Part shown: piece by piece, positions 46,380-57,989 of the stretch
How the letters are laid out: each line of letters opens with the position of its first letter
Position numbering within the stretch: position 1 is the stretch's first letter
Assembly (NCBI GenBank): GCA_025200525.1
Contig: CM045762.1
Span: 106,046,682-106,110,681, forward strand
Direction: 5' to 3'
DNA from: Camellia lanceoleosa
Taxonomy: Eukaryota; Streptophyta; Magnoliopsida; Ericales; Theaceae
DNA length: 64,000 nt
Position numbers and translations under genes: made by a program
The notes under the pieces: model-generated
Seen by the model: only the letters and a program-made list of their open reading frames with translations
Told to the model about the DNA's origin: nothing
Databases searched by the model: none

Positions 46380-49300
46380 GAGTTCTTCTTGGAGATTTTA
46401 GCGAAATAAGAATAGGCACCTAGGGAAAGGCGAGGTTCGGCGAGATAAAGGAATGATGGACTTCAATCGGTTTGGTGAGAATATGGAACTCTGATCTCCT
46501 CTATGATGGGGTTGACAATTTACATGGTGCAACTTTCAATGATGGTGAAAGGTGGAGTAGGATAGATAGAATTACTCATGGCATCGGAATGGTGGTGAGT
46601 GAGGTTTAAACTCAAATTGTGGGGTTTGGAGAGAACAATCTCGAGATCATTGCCCTTATTTGCTTATGGAGGATGGTAGGGAGCCCAGGGTCTGACCATT
46701 TAGGTTCATTAATGCTTGGTCCTTACCCCACATTGAGTAAGTTTGTGAAAAAAAGCAGGAGGTCATCTATGTCAGAATTTGGTATATGATAAAAGGGTAA
46801 GGCTTAGCTTAAGAAAATGGAGCTGTGAGGTCTAAAATGTCGGATCAGCTAAAAAGTTGTTAAAGCGTGAGGTCTTTGGGAATTTCGGAGGAGCTAAAGG
46901 TTAAGCTTCATACATTGATCTAGTGGCGTAAACTAGGATGAGGAGGAAATAAGGAGGCGAGAAAGAGAAGAAGTTACGGTCTCTTAGTAGAAAGGAAGAA
47001 TGGCAGCTTTGGCCAAAAATCACGGATGGTATGGAGCATGAAGGAGATAAAAATACTAGATTCTTCCATGTGGTGGTGGCCATACAAGTAAATCGAGAAT
47101 AGGAATTTCTTGAACTCGGTGGAAGTGAATGAGGTAGTGTCACATGAAGAGGCAAAAGAAAAGGAAAGAAGAAGTACTTAATTATACTTTTTAAAGTAGA
47201 TTGTGAAGACTAGAAGACTAGACCCCGGGTTGATGGGTGAATTCAAAAGCGAGTATTGGATGGTGACCTAGGTTATGAAAATTTTCTAGGAAGTTGGTGA
47301 GGGCGATGTTAGCTCCTTTTGGTAACAAAGTTCATTGAAATTTGGGGAGCAAAGGCGATGTATATGTGTTTCAGTTCGATACGTGGCTGCCAATGCTTTT
47401 GGGGGATATCATTCACAGTTTCTGTAATGAATGTTTCGGCAACGTATTGGTTGTAATACAAGGTTAATGGCTCGTTTTAACACTGAATTTGTGGAGTTCA
47501 CTATAAGAGTTTGAGTGGGCTAAAAGGAGTTAAGCCTGCTTTAACACTAATTCCCAATAGAGAATCTGGTGGAAGCCTGGCGGGGTGGGCTTGATTATAG
47601 GCCTATCGGCCTTGCCATTGGGTCTCTTTATAAAGAATTCTATCTAAAAGTTCTTGCTAATAGACTTAAGAAAGTTTTATCTCAAATTATAAATTGAAAC
47701 TCAATGTGCCTTCATAGGTGGTAGGTAACATTTTTTTGGATGGGGTGTTGATATCAAATGGGAGATGGTGATTGGTGGAAGAAAAGAAAAGAAGAAAAGA
47801 AAGAAGAAGGGGATTATTCTTAATCGGATTAAAAGGATTTAGAAAAAGAAGCTTGCCAATACCAGTGTGGAAATTGTCTGCATTGGATTCGCTAATTGGG
47901 GTACCGCTTAAGGATTTCAGTTTGAAGTTGGCTTCCAAGATAAGAACATGCATTGGATTTCATGTCTAAGTTTGGCTTCCAAGATAAGTGGACTAGTTGG
48001 ATGAAAGAGTGCTTGTCCTCAACAAGGGTTTCAATTCTTGTTAATGGTTCTCCTCTGGCGGAAGTTTTAGTGAGAGAGAAGGTCTTTAGAACAAGAAGAC
48101 CCGCCTTAAATACTTTCTACTGGCAACATTTTATTGCAAGGCTGAAAGGCTCTTAGATATGCTCTTCGAAGAGCTAGATCTTTAGGCTTTACAGTAAAAG
48201 GTTACAATTACCAATTCATAGGATAGGAAATCAATGTTACTCATCTCTTCGGTTCGCGGATAATTGATACAATGGTTTTTGAGCGAAATAGACAGATGAT
48301 AAAAAGGATTCAAAATATAAAAGTTTTGAGAGTCTTTAAATTTCGAGTGAAAGTGCTTTCATAAAGGATGTGACCTTAATGTAGGGTTAGGGTGTGAGAT
48401 GTTAGAGGAAGTTTATGAAACAATCTTGATATTGATGGCTGTTTGTGTCAAAACTACCATTTATGTATCTGGGGTTGCCATTGGCGCAAGTCAGGAGGAG
48501 AAATGTTACGCCATTGGTATAAGATCGAGGAGGAGAAATGCTTAATTATACATTAGGCGCAAGTCCAAGGAGAAAGTAATTTTGGGCACCAAGTCAGGAG
48601 AATGCTGGCTGCTGTAATTAACAAATTCAAGGCTAAATTAGCTTCTTGGAAAAGAAACTTCTATCATTTGAGCGATTAACACTTGTTAAGCGGTGTTGTC
48701 GTCTCTACCCATCTTTTATCTTTTCGATTTTTAGAATGCAGAGTCTACTTGTGAGGAAATGCCGGATATGGTAAGAGGCAGTTGTATTGAGGTGGCTCTG
48801 GGGTTAAAAGAAGTTGCATTTGGTCAAATGGGAAAAAGAGATTTGCATTTTGGTCAAATGGGAGGAAGGTCTCGAAACAAAGACATTTGGGGGTTGGGCA
48901 TTAGGAAGTTAAGAATGGTAAATGTTGTTTATTAGCTAAATGGTGGTGGGAAAATATATGGTTGTGAAAGATAAGTCATTGTGAAAGTCTATCTTAATTA
49001 TGAAATAGGCATTGTTGGCGGAAAATAAGCCATTGTCATCAGGATGGAAGGAAATTATTAAATTGTGTGATATTCTCAATCTTATTAGTAACTTTTCGAC
49101 ATCTGGTTCACAGGCTCTGAGTTTATGTGATGTAATTTGGGAAACTAGAAATCGAGGATGGGAGAACCATTGGGAAGTGAAAAAGTGTTTCAGGAGGAAT
49201 ATCCAAGGCTATTTGAGTTGTCGTTGGGAGAAAAAGGTTCCTCTACATCTCCCTTGGTTGAAGAAAGAGATACCCGAGAAAAAAGAACTGACAGAATTGG

Positions 49301-50775
49301 GTGAAGTTTAGTTTAGAGATTGAGGGCTTGGGAGGAGCTTGAAGTTGAAAGACTCATGGTTAGATTAAATAGGAATACCCCATGCTAAGAAGAAAACCTT
49401 GGGGTTGGAAGGGCTTCAAATGGGTTGTTAAACCTTTTTGATGCTTACAATAAACTTAATTTACAGGCGTTCTCTGAGCTTATTGGAAGAATGTATTATG
49501 CCAAAGGTTAAATTTTTCTTGGCTTGTTTGGAAGGTAGAATCAAATCATAGCATATCTTCAGAAACAGGATCAAAATACCAGTCACGATTGTGTTTTTTG
49601 TAATGAGAATTAGAATCTTTGAACCATGTTATGCTATTATGTCTGTTGTTTTGGCTAGTATGGTCAAATCTACTAAAGTGGTGGGGGATTCAATGGGCTT
49701 CACCCCCAAGAAGTGTTGTAGGTTTGCTAGATTGGTGGAAGGGGTTTAAATGGAGAAAAGTTGAGGCATAATACGGAAGGTCATCCCATTGTGAGCATAT
49801 AGTGCATTTGGAAGATGAGGAATGAGTGTGTGTTTAATGGGGAAACAACCTTTGATGGAGGAGTTATTTAAGACAAGGAGTCAGACAAGTCATCTTATGG
49901 TTTAGTGTCGAGGATAGTTTTCTACCGGGTTCGGAGGAGGTGTCAAATTTGCGGCATGTTAGGAGGATTCTCTGTTAGCGAGGTTGGATTGTGACGGTGA
50001 TCTCTTGTGGATTGGCCTGCCTCGGATGCTAATTTGGTGCTAATTTGGGTGTAAATTTGTGTATGTTAGTGCGGCTTCTATTACGGTTTGCTTTTCTGAA
50101 TCTTTTTGGGGTTGGTGTTAGTGCCGCTCTGGTTGAGTTCAAGTTGCTGCTGTATGTAGCCAGGGAGTGTATGTGTGTGTGTGGTGATGTGGTGCTGCTG
50201 GTTGGATGTGGTGTCTCACTATACTGCTTTATTAGCGTGTGTGTAGTGCGTGCTGGTTGGTTATGGGTGTCTCGTCCTAATACTCGGTTGGTTGGATGCC
50301 TCGAAATTTTTTCTGTACGCTTTATAGTGCGGAATGGGTATATGCGATGGTATGTGAAATGCAGTCGATGTGCTTCCTTGTGTTGTGCTATCTTTGGATG
50401 ACTATCTTTGCGATTCATCTGTGTTGCCTAAATTGTGTTGCTTGCTCTTTGTGCTCTGTGATCATTTGGATCATTTTGTTGATTTGTTGATTCATGTAGA
50501 GTCTTTGGCTACTGATTCTGAAGATTGGCCTCTATAGTTTTAGTTTTTTCCTTTTGCTTTGGGTGCCCATCTTTTTGGGTGCCCTTGGTTGGCTCCTCAC
50601 CAATCCCGGGTCGAGTGCTAGCATATGATTGCGCTTTCTTAGCGGTGCCAACCTAGTTGGGATCACTAAGTTAGCTATGATGCTCTCTGCACTCCCCTAC
50701 TTTGTTGATGTAATTTTGCATGTTTTATGCCTCTTTCATCAATAAAGTTTTTTTGCTGATCAAAAAAAAAAAAAT
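46380..50775 (+). mobile_element. L1-type LINE retrotransposon relic ending in poly(A)
   Basis: ORF2 traces in order, spread over three frames. Endonuclease C-terminus at 46385-46600 (VLLGDFSEIR, GERWSRIDR). Inter-domain signature at 46690-46760 (RPF-RFINAWSL) and at 47045-47075 (GDKNTRFFHVV). RT at about 47540-48290 (YRPI-LAIGSLYK, VLANRLKKVLSQII, then FGFQDKWTSWMKECLSSTRV and SILVNGSPLA, and a broken FADD box near 48252). Post-RT signature at 48620-48960 (FKAKLASWKRNFY, LLAKWWW). Zinc-finger-type C-terminal region at 49500-49650. The 3' end has AATAAAG at 50741 and an A13 tail ending 50773. The 5' end looks truncated, which is common for LINEs. Many frameshifts. No target duplication found. 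Confidence 0.85.
50741..50775 (+). terminator. LINE polyadenylation signal and poly(A) tail
   Basis: AATAAAG followed about 20 bp later by A13 directly joined to unrelated DNA. Confidence 0.7.
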
Positions 50776-51338
50776 CCATTAATTACAATGTCATTCGAAT
50801 TGTACAAGGCCAGTGTCTACACCACACACACAAAAAAGCATTAATTAGTTCCAATTCCAAGTAATGCAAGGGAAGGGATTATGATATATTGAAAGTTTTC
50901 AACTTGATAATTATTCTGTTTGTTTGTTTTCCCCCCAAGAGTGTGCGTGTGTTACGAAACTTGACCTAGAAATCAACATCAACTGCAGGTCTGGTACAAG
51001 TGAAGCACTCTAAGCGGTTTATTAGCGCCACTTACCCACAAAACTTGGCCACCCTTACTTTCTTGTTCTCCTTCTCAAGAAAAAATAAATAAAACTTCCC
51101 ATTTTATGTGCGGTTACCAAGAAAGTTTCCATCCTTGAGGAAAATAGTTGGCGAAGGCTTTGCATTTTTGGAAACTAGGTGCACCCTATGCTAGAAAAGT
51201 GAAAAGACAGCATTGGCCAATTGAAGCTAATCATAATATTGTCAACTCATAGATAGATTAAACTAAAAGCTAACCAAAGAAAAGGGTGGTTAATGGCAGT
51301 TTAATTCATAAACTTTCACAATAATATAAAGTACATAC
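50776..51338 (-). other. Intron-like sequence downstream of the polygalacturonase exon
   Basis: On the minus strand a GTATGTAC donor at 51338 follows the exon. The AT-rich sequence beyond it contains no polygalacturonase exon 2 that I can recognise before the LINE tail, so the gene seems to be cut by the LINE or another event. Confidence 0.45.
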
Positions 51339-51774
51339 CGTAGCTCGATGGGGCAAGCCTTGGCAGAGGCTTTGCAAGCCCACAAACAGATCCCTTGGCC
51401 ATCAAGTGTTCCTCAAAGATGGAAACCCCTTGACTTTCTCAAATATAAGCCCGGCTTCCACCATTTCCAATAGCGGTAGTCGAGGGAGAGCAACAAGAGT
51501 GCCATCGATACGGATTGTGATGGTACGTGTTCTTCTTATTCACCATAGAACTTTGCTTTGTGAAGCAAGTACCTTCTGGTGGGACATAGATTGTTGTAGG
51601 GTTTGTAGAGGCACAAGTGCGTCCCATGCACTCGGGAAAGACTTGGTTGAGTCTGTCTTCCCATCTGGTTTGGCCCAAATTCACCACATTGTATGTAGCT
51701 GCGATTGCTAATGGTTGATAGAAAAAGGCCAAGAGAGCGGTAATAACAAGACAACTAGGGAGCACCATTTTCAT
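51339..51774 (-). pseudogene. Polygalacturonase (glycoside hydrolase 28) first exon, frameshifted
   Basis: Polygalacturonases hydrolyse homogalacturonan in the cell wall. The start at 51774 opens a clear signal peptide (MKMVLPSCLVITALLAFFYQ...AIAA), then ATYNVVNLG. Across three frames the family pattern continues: AKPDGKTDSTKSFPSAWDA, CASTNPTTIYVPP, RYLLHKAKFYGE, ITIRIDGTLVA, IGNGGS, EKVKG and LWACKASAKACP, ending at a GTATGTAC donor. All expected segments of the N-terminal exon are present in order and little substituted, but about six 1- or 2-bp deletions break the frame. The catalytic NTD, DD and GHG motifs lie in later exons and are absent. Either a young truncated pseudogene or a gene with sequence errors; the missing later exons favour the former. 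Confidence 0.8.
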
Positions 51775-51844
51775 GAGAGAGAGAGAGAGAAGTATGAATT
51801 TGAGTTTGAGTATGGATGGTGTGAGTTGAAGCGATTTGAGGGCA

Positions 51845-51852
51845 TTTATATA
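51845..51852 (-). promoter_or_regulatory. TATA box of the polygalacturonase-like gene
   Basis: TATATAAA on the minus strand, 71 bp upstream of the ATG, followed by an AC/TC-rich leader and a (CT)n run next to the start codon. A normal plant promoter core, supporting the start choice. Confidence 0.6.
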
Positions 51853-51899
51853 AGGGATTTGATTGCATGCATGTCGGATTGTAAAATAAAAAAAATGCA

Positions 51900-53136
51900 G
51901 TGTTGCTTTTTCTTGTCATAGTATTTTTTGGTCATACTTTATCCATGAGATATGTACTTACCAAACTCCCATTTATTTAATTTGGATTCCACCTTTGGAT
52001 GGAGTGTTTTGCTTATTTTTATTTTTTTTTCAATTAAAAAAATGCTTGCTATTCATTTTCACTAAAAGAGAGGTTAATTTCGGAATTTCAGAATCACTTG
52101 AGGTTAGATTACATTCTTAACAAATAATAATAATTGGGGACATTATACTCAATCGTGGTTCTCATAATTTCTTTCATGTGTCAATTTGATCTATATAATT
52201 TTAGTTGTATCTATTTGCCCTTTAATATTTTATGTTGTGTGAATTTAAACCAATTGATAACTTTTGTTAACATATTAGATGGAATGGACAATTTCAAATT
52301 GAGTTGATTCTATATACACCACAAATAATAATAATAATAATAAGAAATGTAAATTACAGCGGTGGTCAGTATGTCATTGTGTCATTTTAGTCTTTATAAT
52401 TTTAATTGATTCAATTTTGACTATCAATTTATGATTTTGTCTCAATTTGGTCTAATTTATTAGAACTCTTAATAATATTCTTGGAATGAAAAATAAGCAC
52501 ACAAGTAACACATGTCATATTTTTAAAAGCAAATGTCTCAAATAAGTTTAGAAAGGTTGAATTCGTTGTTTAGCTAGGCTAAAGTTCATTGAGATACATC
52601 CGGTTGCAAGTAAAATTGACAAATCAAGAGTTCCAAATAATTTCTTATGTTTATCATTGGTAGCGTTTCCAAAGTATGGTTAAGTATAATAGCCAACAAA
52701 ATGGGGTATCTCTGATAGTATTTGTGGCGGTCGAGAGGTGGTTGTTAGGGTCGGAGAGAATTAGATTTTGAAAGGTAAAAAATTTAATTGTGTCACCACT
52801 TTGTTATTTTCTTCCCTTCCTCCTACTCATCCTTCTTTTTCTTCTTTTTAAACCAAAATCTAAAAACTAGAGATAGGGGGACACAATAAGGGCATGAGGT
52901 TGCGATGGGAAATGAGATTATGTGAGAAGAGGTCGAAAAAAAGTCTGCGATAAGGAAAAAAAAGCGAGGAAGAGCATCATGGTAGGGAAAAAGGTTCATA
53001 GTAGGAGAGGTGATTTACAATGGCGAATAGAAATTTGGAGAAGGGGTTTTGTGGAAGGTAAAGGGGTTAGGAATAGGGTCACCACAAAAGGGGTTGGAGT
53101 CATGATGGAAAAGGGCTAAGAGTTTGTGGTCGAGAG
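51900..53136. other. AT-rich intergenic DNA without recognised gene
   Basis: Contains an (AAT)n microsatellite at 52322-52343. Two diverged copies of a segment with ATAATTTTAGTTGTATC/ATAATTTTAATTGATTC and CAATTTG lie at about 52140-52260 and 52360-52470. A sequence GGTCGAGAGGTGGTTG at 52729 resembles the target sequence around element F. A purine-rich stretch at 52860-53120 gives spurious frames. Confidence 0.5.
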
Positions 53137-53141
53137 GTGTT
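53137..53141. repeat. Target site duplication GTGTT (left) of element F
   Basis: GTGTT also at 61088-61092. Confidence 0.7.
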
Positions 53142-56100
53142 TGTGGCCCGAATCTACACTATTAGTTGCGATCAAGGAAGATTCACTAATGAGTCCTATG
53201 GTCAATAACTAAGTAAGATCGGATCGCCGGAGGAGTCAAATTAGCCTCCTTCTAAGTCGAAGCTTTCTTAGGTAGCGCACTACCCTTTTGACAGATCTTA
53301 AAGGTATTGACACAAGGTCTCATAAGCAGCGATAAGGTTCATACATATAAATATATAGAACATAAGTACATAACAACCTCGAATATTCTTAATTCCAAAG
53401 GCTTGTTCCATTACATTACATCCCAAAAGAAAAATTTAAATCTTCACATGAGCCTTACAAAATATCAAAAGGGATTTCGAACTTTTCTAAGATGGCCAAA
53501 AGTCTTTGAAGGTTTCAGGCTCGTCGTCTCCAGCTATATACTCCTCTTGACTTTGGCATGACTCGCCGTGTGCTTTGAATGCCCAGTAAACATACACACA
53601 CCCCATCTCTTTTATCCCAGTCCAATACACAGACAGAAATATAACAGCAAATAGTAAATCATGATACTCAACCAAATAAACAAAGGGTTACAAGTTAGAT
53701 GTTAGTAAACTAGAAATCCCCCAAAGAGATTTCGTCCTCCCAACCACAAGAATTGGACACCAGACTATTCGGAACTCCCCCTTTTGCTGCTTTGTTGCAG
53801 AACTAACCTCGGATGCCTACCAGCGGTTATATCTGCGTGGCGCCAACATGAGGCCTCAAAAGGAATAGCGAAAAGAAAAAGTTTTATCTCTGAATCCAAC
53901 CTCATCCTTCGGAGAAAAAGTTTTATCGTCTGAATGTCCCATCGGACCCAACCTTATCTCACTATTCAAACCGTCAAGAGTCAGAATCGTCCGTTCCATT
54001 CGGGGTTTCTGCGACAAGCGCTTGCAAGACTTTAACTTTCAAATAGGGAACGCATCCTAGAAATCCATATATCACATATTCTCATCTTTTCATTACTCAA
54101 GTGATCGAAAACCCAATACCCTCCCAATTAGGTTTCCCGTTGAGTTAAATGTTTTAAGACAAGGTTAGTCCTAACTTACAAGATAATAATATCCACATAA
54201 GCAGGCATCCTTAAGATGAGAAAGATAAATAGCTTAACATAACAAATATAATATCATGCCAAGATATGATCATAAGCTGTTAAACATTTTCATGAATACA
54301 AGGGCATAAAACATCCATACATAACAAAATTTTCAGATTTAATATCACATAAAGATTAAAATGAAAGGACTATTTTAGATCTTCCACCGGACTCGGTCTT
54401 CCTATAGTTCATAGAGAATTTGATTTAGTTTCTAGAACATTTTTCAGAAATGGGATTGCTTTTCCAGATTTTAAGTTATTTAGAAAATATTCCAGTGCTG
54501 TCCAGAATCTGTCCAGATCTGTCGACCGTTACGAAAATTTGATTTTCTTGCAAAACGCTTCATGTTTTTTGATGAAACCAATTTTAGTTGAAAGCTAACA
54601 CCTTAAGGAAGGTTTTGACATAAAATAGAGGTCTAGAATAATTTTGTACATTTTTCTAGAATTTCTGGAAGTGGGCTGCAAAAACAGATTCTAGGGTAAA
54701 ATATCCAAAACAAGAAGATTTATGAGAAAAGGGTTCCACCGAGGGAAAGCTTTCATTTCTTTTGTGAAGAAAACATGATAAATAATATATATTTAACTCA
54801 GAAAGTTTTCTTGAAGGTGTGCCTTTGGAAAGTTTGAGAGATTGGTATAAAAAGATGGTTTTGTGCCAAAATGGAGAAAATACAAGAGAGATGGAATCAA
54901 TACTCAACTTTTAGCATTTTTAACACAAGTAACTCATCAATAACAGATCTGAAAACATTATTTAGAACCCTTAGAACATGTATTTGAAAAAGGAAAGTGA
55001 AATAGAAGGTTGTGTTGTGGCTTACCTATTAAGCTTGCACAAGAAGGCTCTCTTCTTCCTCCCTCTTCTTCTCTTAGACTTTTCTCTCTTGCTCTCCTCC
55101 CTCTCTCTAACTGAAATGTGTGTGTGGGTGTGGTGTTTGTGCTTGCAAGCTAGGGGGGTGTTGGTATTTATAGGCAAGTTTTGATGCAAAAAGTCCTAAA
55201 AGCCCACTAGTTGAAAATGGATGGAAAGTTTAGGATTTGTTTGAAGTGTTAAAGGAAATAGGGATGATTTGGGAGGCTTACTCAAGGATTTGGCAAGATT
55301 TAGTTAAAATAGAACTAGTTTAGGAATTAGCATCCTAGGTCTAGGGTACTAGGTGGTGTTTCTTTTTAGAATTTCATGATGATATATCTTGAAAGTTGTC
55401 TCCTCACTTTTTCCTAGAATGATGGCTTATTTTTTTTATTAATTTTAGGCACAAGGGCACATCCCTCAAGGTGTATACATATATATTTTACAAGATTGAT
55501 GGTACTTCAAGGTACAAGGTACAAGTACTAGTTTTGGGGTAATTCTTGAAATTAATAAAAGAAATGAGGGCTTGGAATTAAACTCATGTATTGGGACCTT
55601 ATTTATGTATTTAATTATGATCTAGTTTGGTTTAGGGCTAATTTCAATACTCATAGCAAATCTTTATTGGTAATAAATTCATTATTACTCCAAGATTCAA
55701 GGGATTTGTTTGTACTAAGTATAATGATAATGACTAGTCATGTCCTCAAGATTTGGGAAGATTTTCCTATTTATTTTGTGTACAAATCTTGGAAATTGTA
55801 AAACATAATGTTAAAAAAAGATTTTAGGGTTCAATTGTATATATAAATATATAATGGTACATGTTTGAGGTCAATTTGTGATTTAATAAAAATGTGAGGG
55901 CTTGGGCTCAATTAAAATATCTATTTCAAGTGAAGAGTTAATAAATTAGTGTTTAGGAAAAATAATTCGGTTTGTATTTTCTTGCTTTGAATTTAAAGGT
56001 AAATAATTGAATGAAAACTGTAAAAACCGGAAGTTAGGGTTTAGAGCAATTAATCTAAAATTTGAGAGTTAAATAATTAATATTAGAGTGTTATGATTCT

Positions 56101-56256
56101 AAGCTTCCAAGGTCGATTTGGATTTGTATGGGTTCGTCCGTGATACGTTTTCGGCTCTAAGGTTTAATTTGCGAGCAATCAACGAATTAAAGGCTTTGTT
56201 ATAGTAACTCAAAATTTTGGGACCTAATAAGGTCTACAAAAGTTAGGGGTCTCACA
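53142..56256 (-). repeat. 3' LTR of element F
   Basis: Collinear with 57990-61087. TATAAATA on the minus strand at 55165-55172 fits the promoter. Differences to the partner copy cluster at 53220-54020 and 54490-54540. Confidence 0.85.
55165..55172 (-). promoter_or_regulatory. TATA box in 3' LTR of element F
   Basis: TATAAATA on the minus strand, followed by an AC-rich probable leader. The same box in the 5' LTR is at 59994-60001. Confidence 0.5.
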
Positions 56257-56273
56257 ACCTATCCCCCTTAAAA
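56257..56273 (-). promoter_or_regulatory. Polypurine tract of element F
   Basis: On the minus strand TTTTAAGGGGGATAGGT directly precedes TGTGAGACCCC. Confidence 0.8.
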
Positions 56274-57974
56274 TAAATTTCGTCCTCGAAATTTCAAACA
56301 TTCTTCATTTCTCAAATGTTGTGGGTAATTAGCCGGATCATCTTCTTCTCTCAAGTTCTTCTTCCTTTGCCCAAGCCATCATTGGTCTCATTCTAATAAT
56401 AGCGTTTGAATCAAATTCTACCCCAATTAATGACGTTATGAGATAAGCTAACCTCCCGCACTTCTTGAACTATTCAGTATATAGGTAATGGCGCCGTTGC
56501 TCCAGTGCGAGGGCTTGTATTGCCAATTTCCTGATGTGGCGATCTACACTTTCCATTGTGTTTGTTGATTTGTTGAATCATTAATCTATCCCCCTTAAAA
56601 TAATAAAAGCATTATGTTAGATAGGTAAGTCATCTCCTTTTTTTGGTAATTGCGTAACAATTCTATTTTTAAGATGAGGTCAGAGCAAGGTATCTTCATG
56701 TCTTAGGAATTGAAAATTAATCATACAAACATTTCCTAGTTGCATCTTCCCTAAGCTCGTCATTAATCATATCCATCTGTTCTTGTCTATCCCTTACATA
56801 AGGTGCTAATGTGGTCTGGTTTCCAGTGTTCTTTAGCCCTTTCCTTTTAAATAGTCATCCTTGACTTCCTTTCGTATAATTGCTGTCCCTTTCTATCTTG
56901 GAGTATGTTGTTGTATTCTTCTGGTTGCTCCTTTTTGGTTCCTCATGACGTTGGGTTTCCTTTCCACAATCTCAAAATCCTCTTGGATTCTACCTCCTCT
57001 CATTCTGAAGTTATTTCCACAAAAATGGTAAGACTCCTCCAAAATTTGATTCTTGATAGGGTTTGGTATTTCAGCCACGGTTACTAGTCCATTCTTAAGG
57101 TTTCAATTTCCTGGTACTACATTCCTATTGTTGCATGTGAGCTCGTGTTATTACTTGTCTCGAAGTATGGTCCACCATTTGTCGTTCTTTGAATGAGGTG
57201 AGGCGTAAGTCAAATTCTAACTACGGAGGCAATTCTTTATGGGTAAGCAACTAATCTTAAGTTAGAGTTTAATTATCCTATGGTGTTCTCGCAGCACAAC
57301 TTCATGTATACATAATAATAATTACAAGATTCCTAAAATTGGATTGAAGTGGAGACGAAGAATACGAAGCAGTTATGGTGATAACATCAGGATTAACTGA
57401 AATATGGATGAATGGTATGATGTTATGGTTTTAATTGTGATCAAGGTTATAGATGTAGTGACTAAACTAGATATTTAACTTGAAACTGCGTTGGCCATCC
57501 GCGTTTCAAACTGAACATCCAAGATTCGTCACTGAGTAAAGAAAATGAAATTATTTACAAGAAGCCTTGGGCTAAATAAAATAATCAAGGGTCAAAGGAG
57601 GTCAAATTTACAAATAGTAGTGTATAAAACAGGACTAGATGGACAAGACTTAATCTTGGAAAATGATGACATCGAATAAAGGTTACGAATACAAGACGAG
57701 GGTATGACAATCGATAGAAGACGGGTAGAACTAAAGTACCCCTACTGCCCTATGTGAGGCTGTACTCAAAGTTAAAACCATTTCACGATCCTGAAGTAAG
57801 TCCTCATGAGTTGATCTTGGCGTGCCCAAAATTCGAAGAAATTTCCTAAGATAGGTCAAGAAATATTTTATTTTCGATGTCCCTGATAGAATCGGTAGTG
57901 TAATAATATAACATCGTCGGGGCAAGGTAGTCTCTAACCGCAGGTCGAAACGCGTGGGTAAGGGTTGAACCTAT
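56274..57974 (-). other. Interior of element F, no assignable coding
   Basis: Stops in all minus frames. Two short minus frames (57078-56893 and 57925-57731) are possible gag remnants by position, but I see no zinc knuckle or capsid motif. AT-rich like the interior of D. Confidence 0.5.
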
Positions 57975-57986
57975 GCTCTGATACCA
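57975..57986 (-). promoter_or_regulatory. Primer binding site of element F
   Basis: TGGTATCAGAGC on the minus strand, 3 bp after the 5' LTR end; complementary to initiator tRNA-Met. Confidence 0.9.
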
Positions 57987-57989
57987 AGT

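Noticed and set aside
50029..50418. Opposed 129- and 118-codon frames
   Set aside because: Located in the 3' untranslated part of the LINE, with Cys/Val-rich low-complexity translation.
52922..53119. Arg/Lys-rich 65-codon frame
   Set aside because: Purine-rich composition only.
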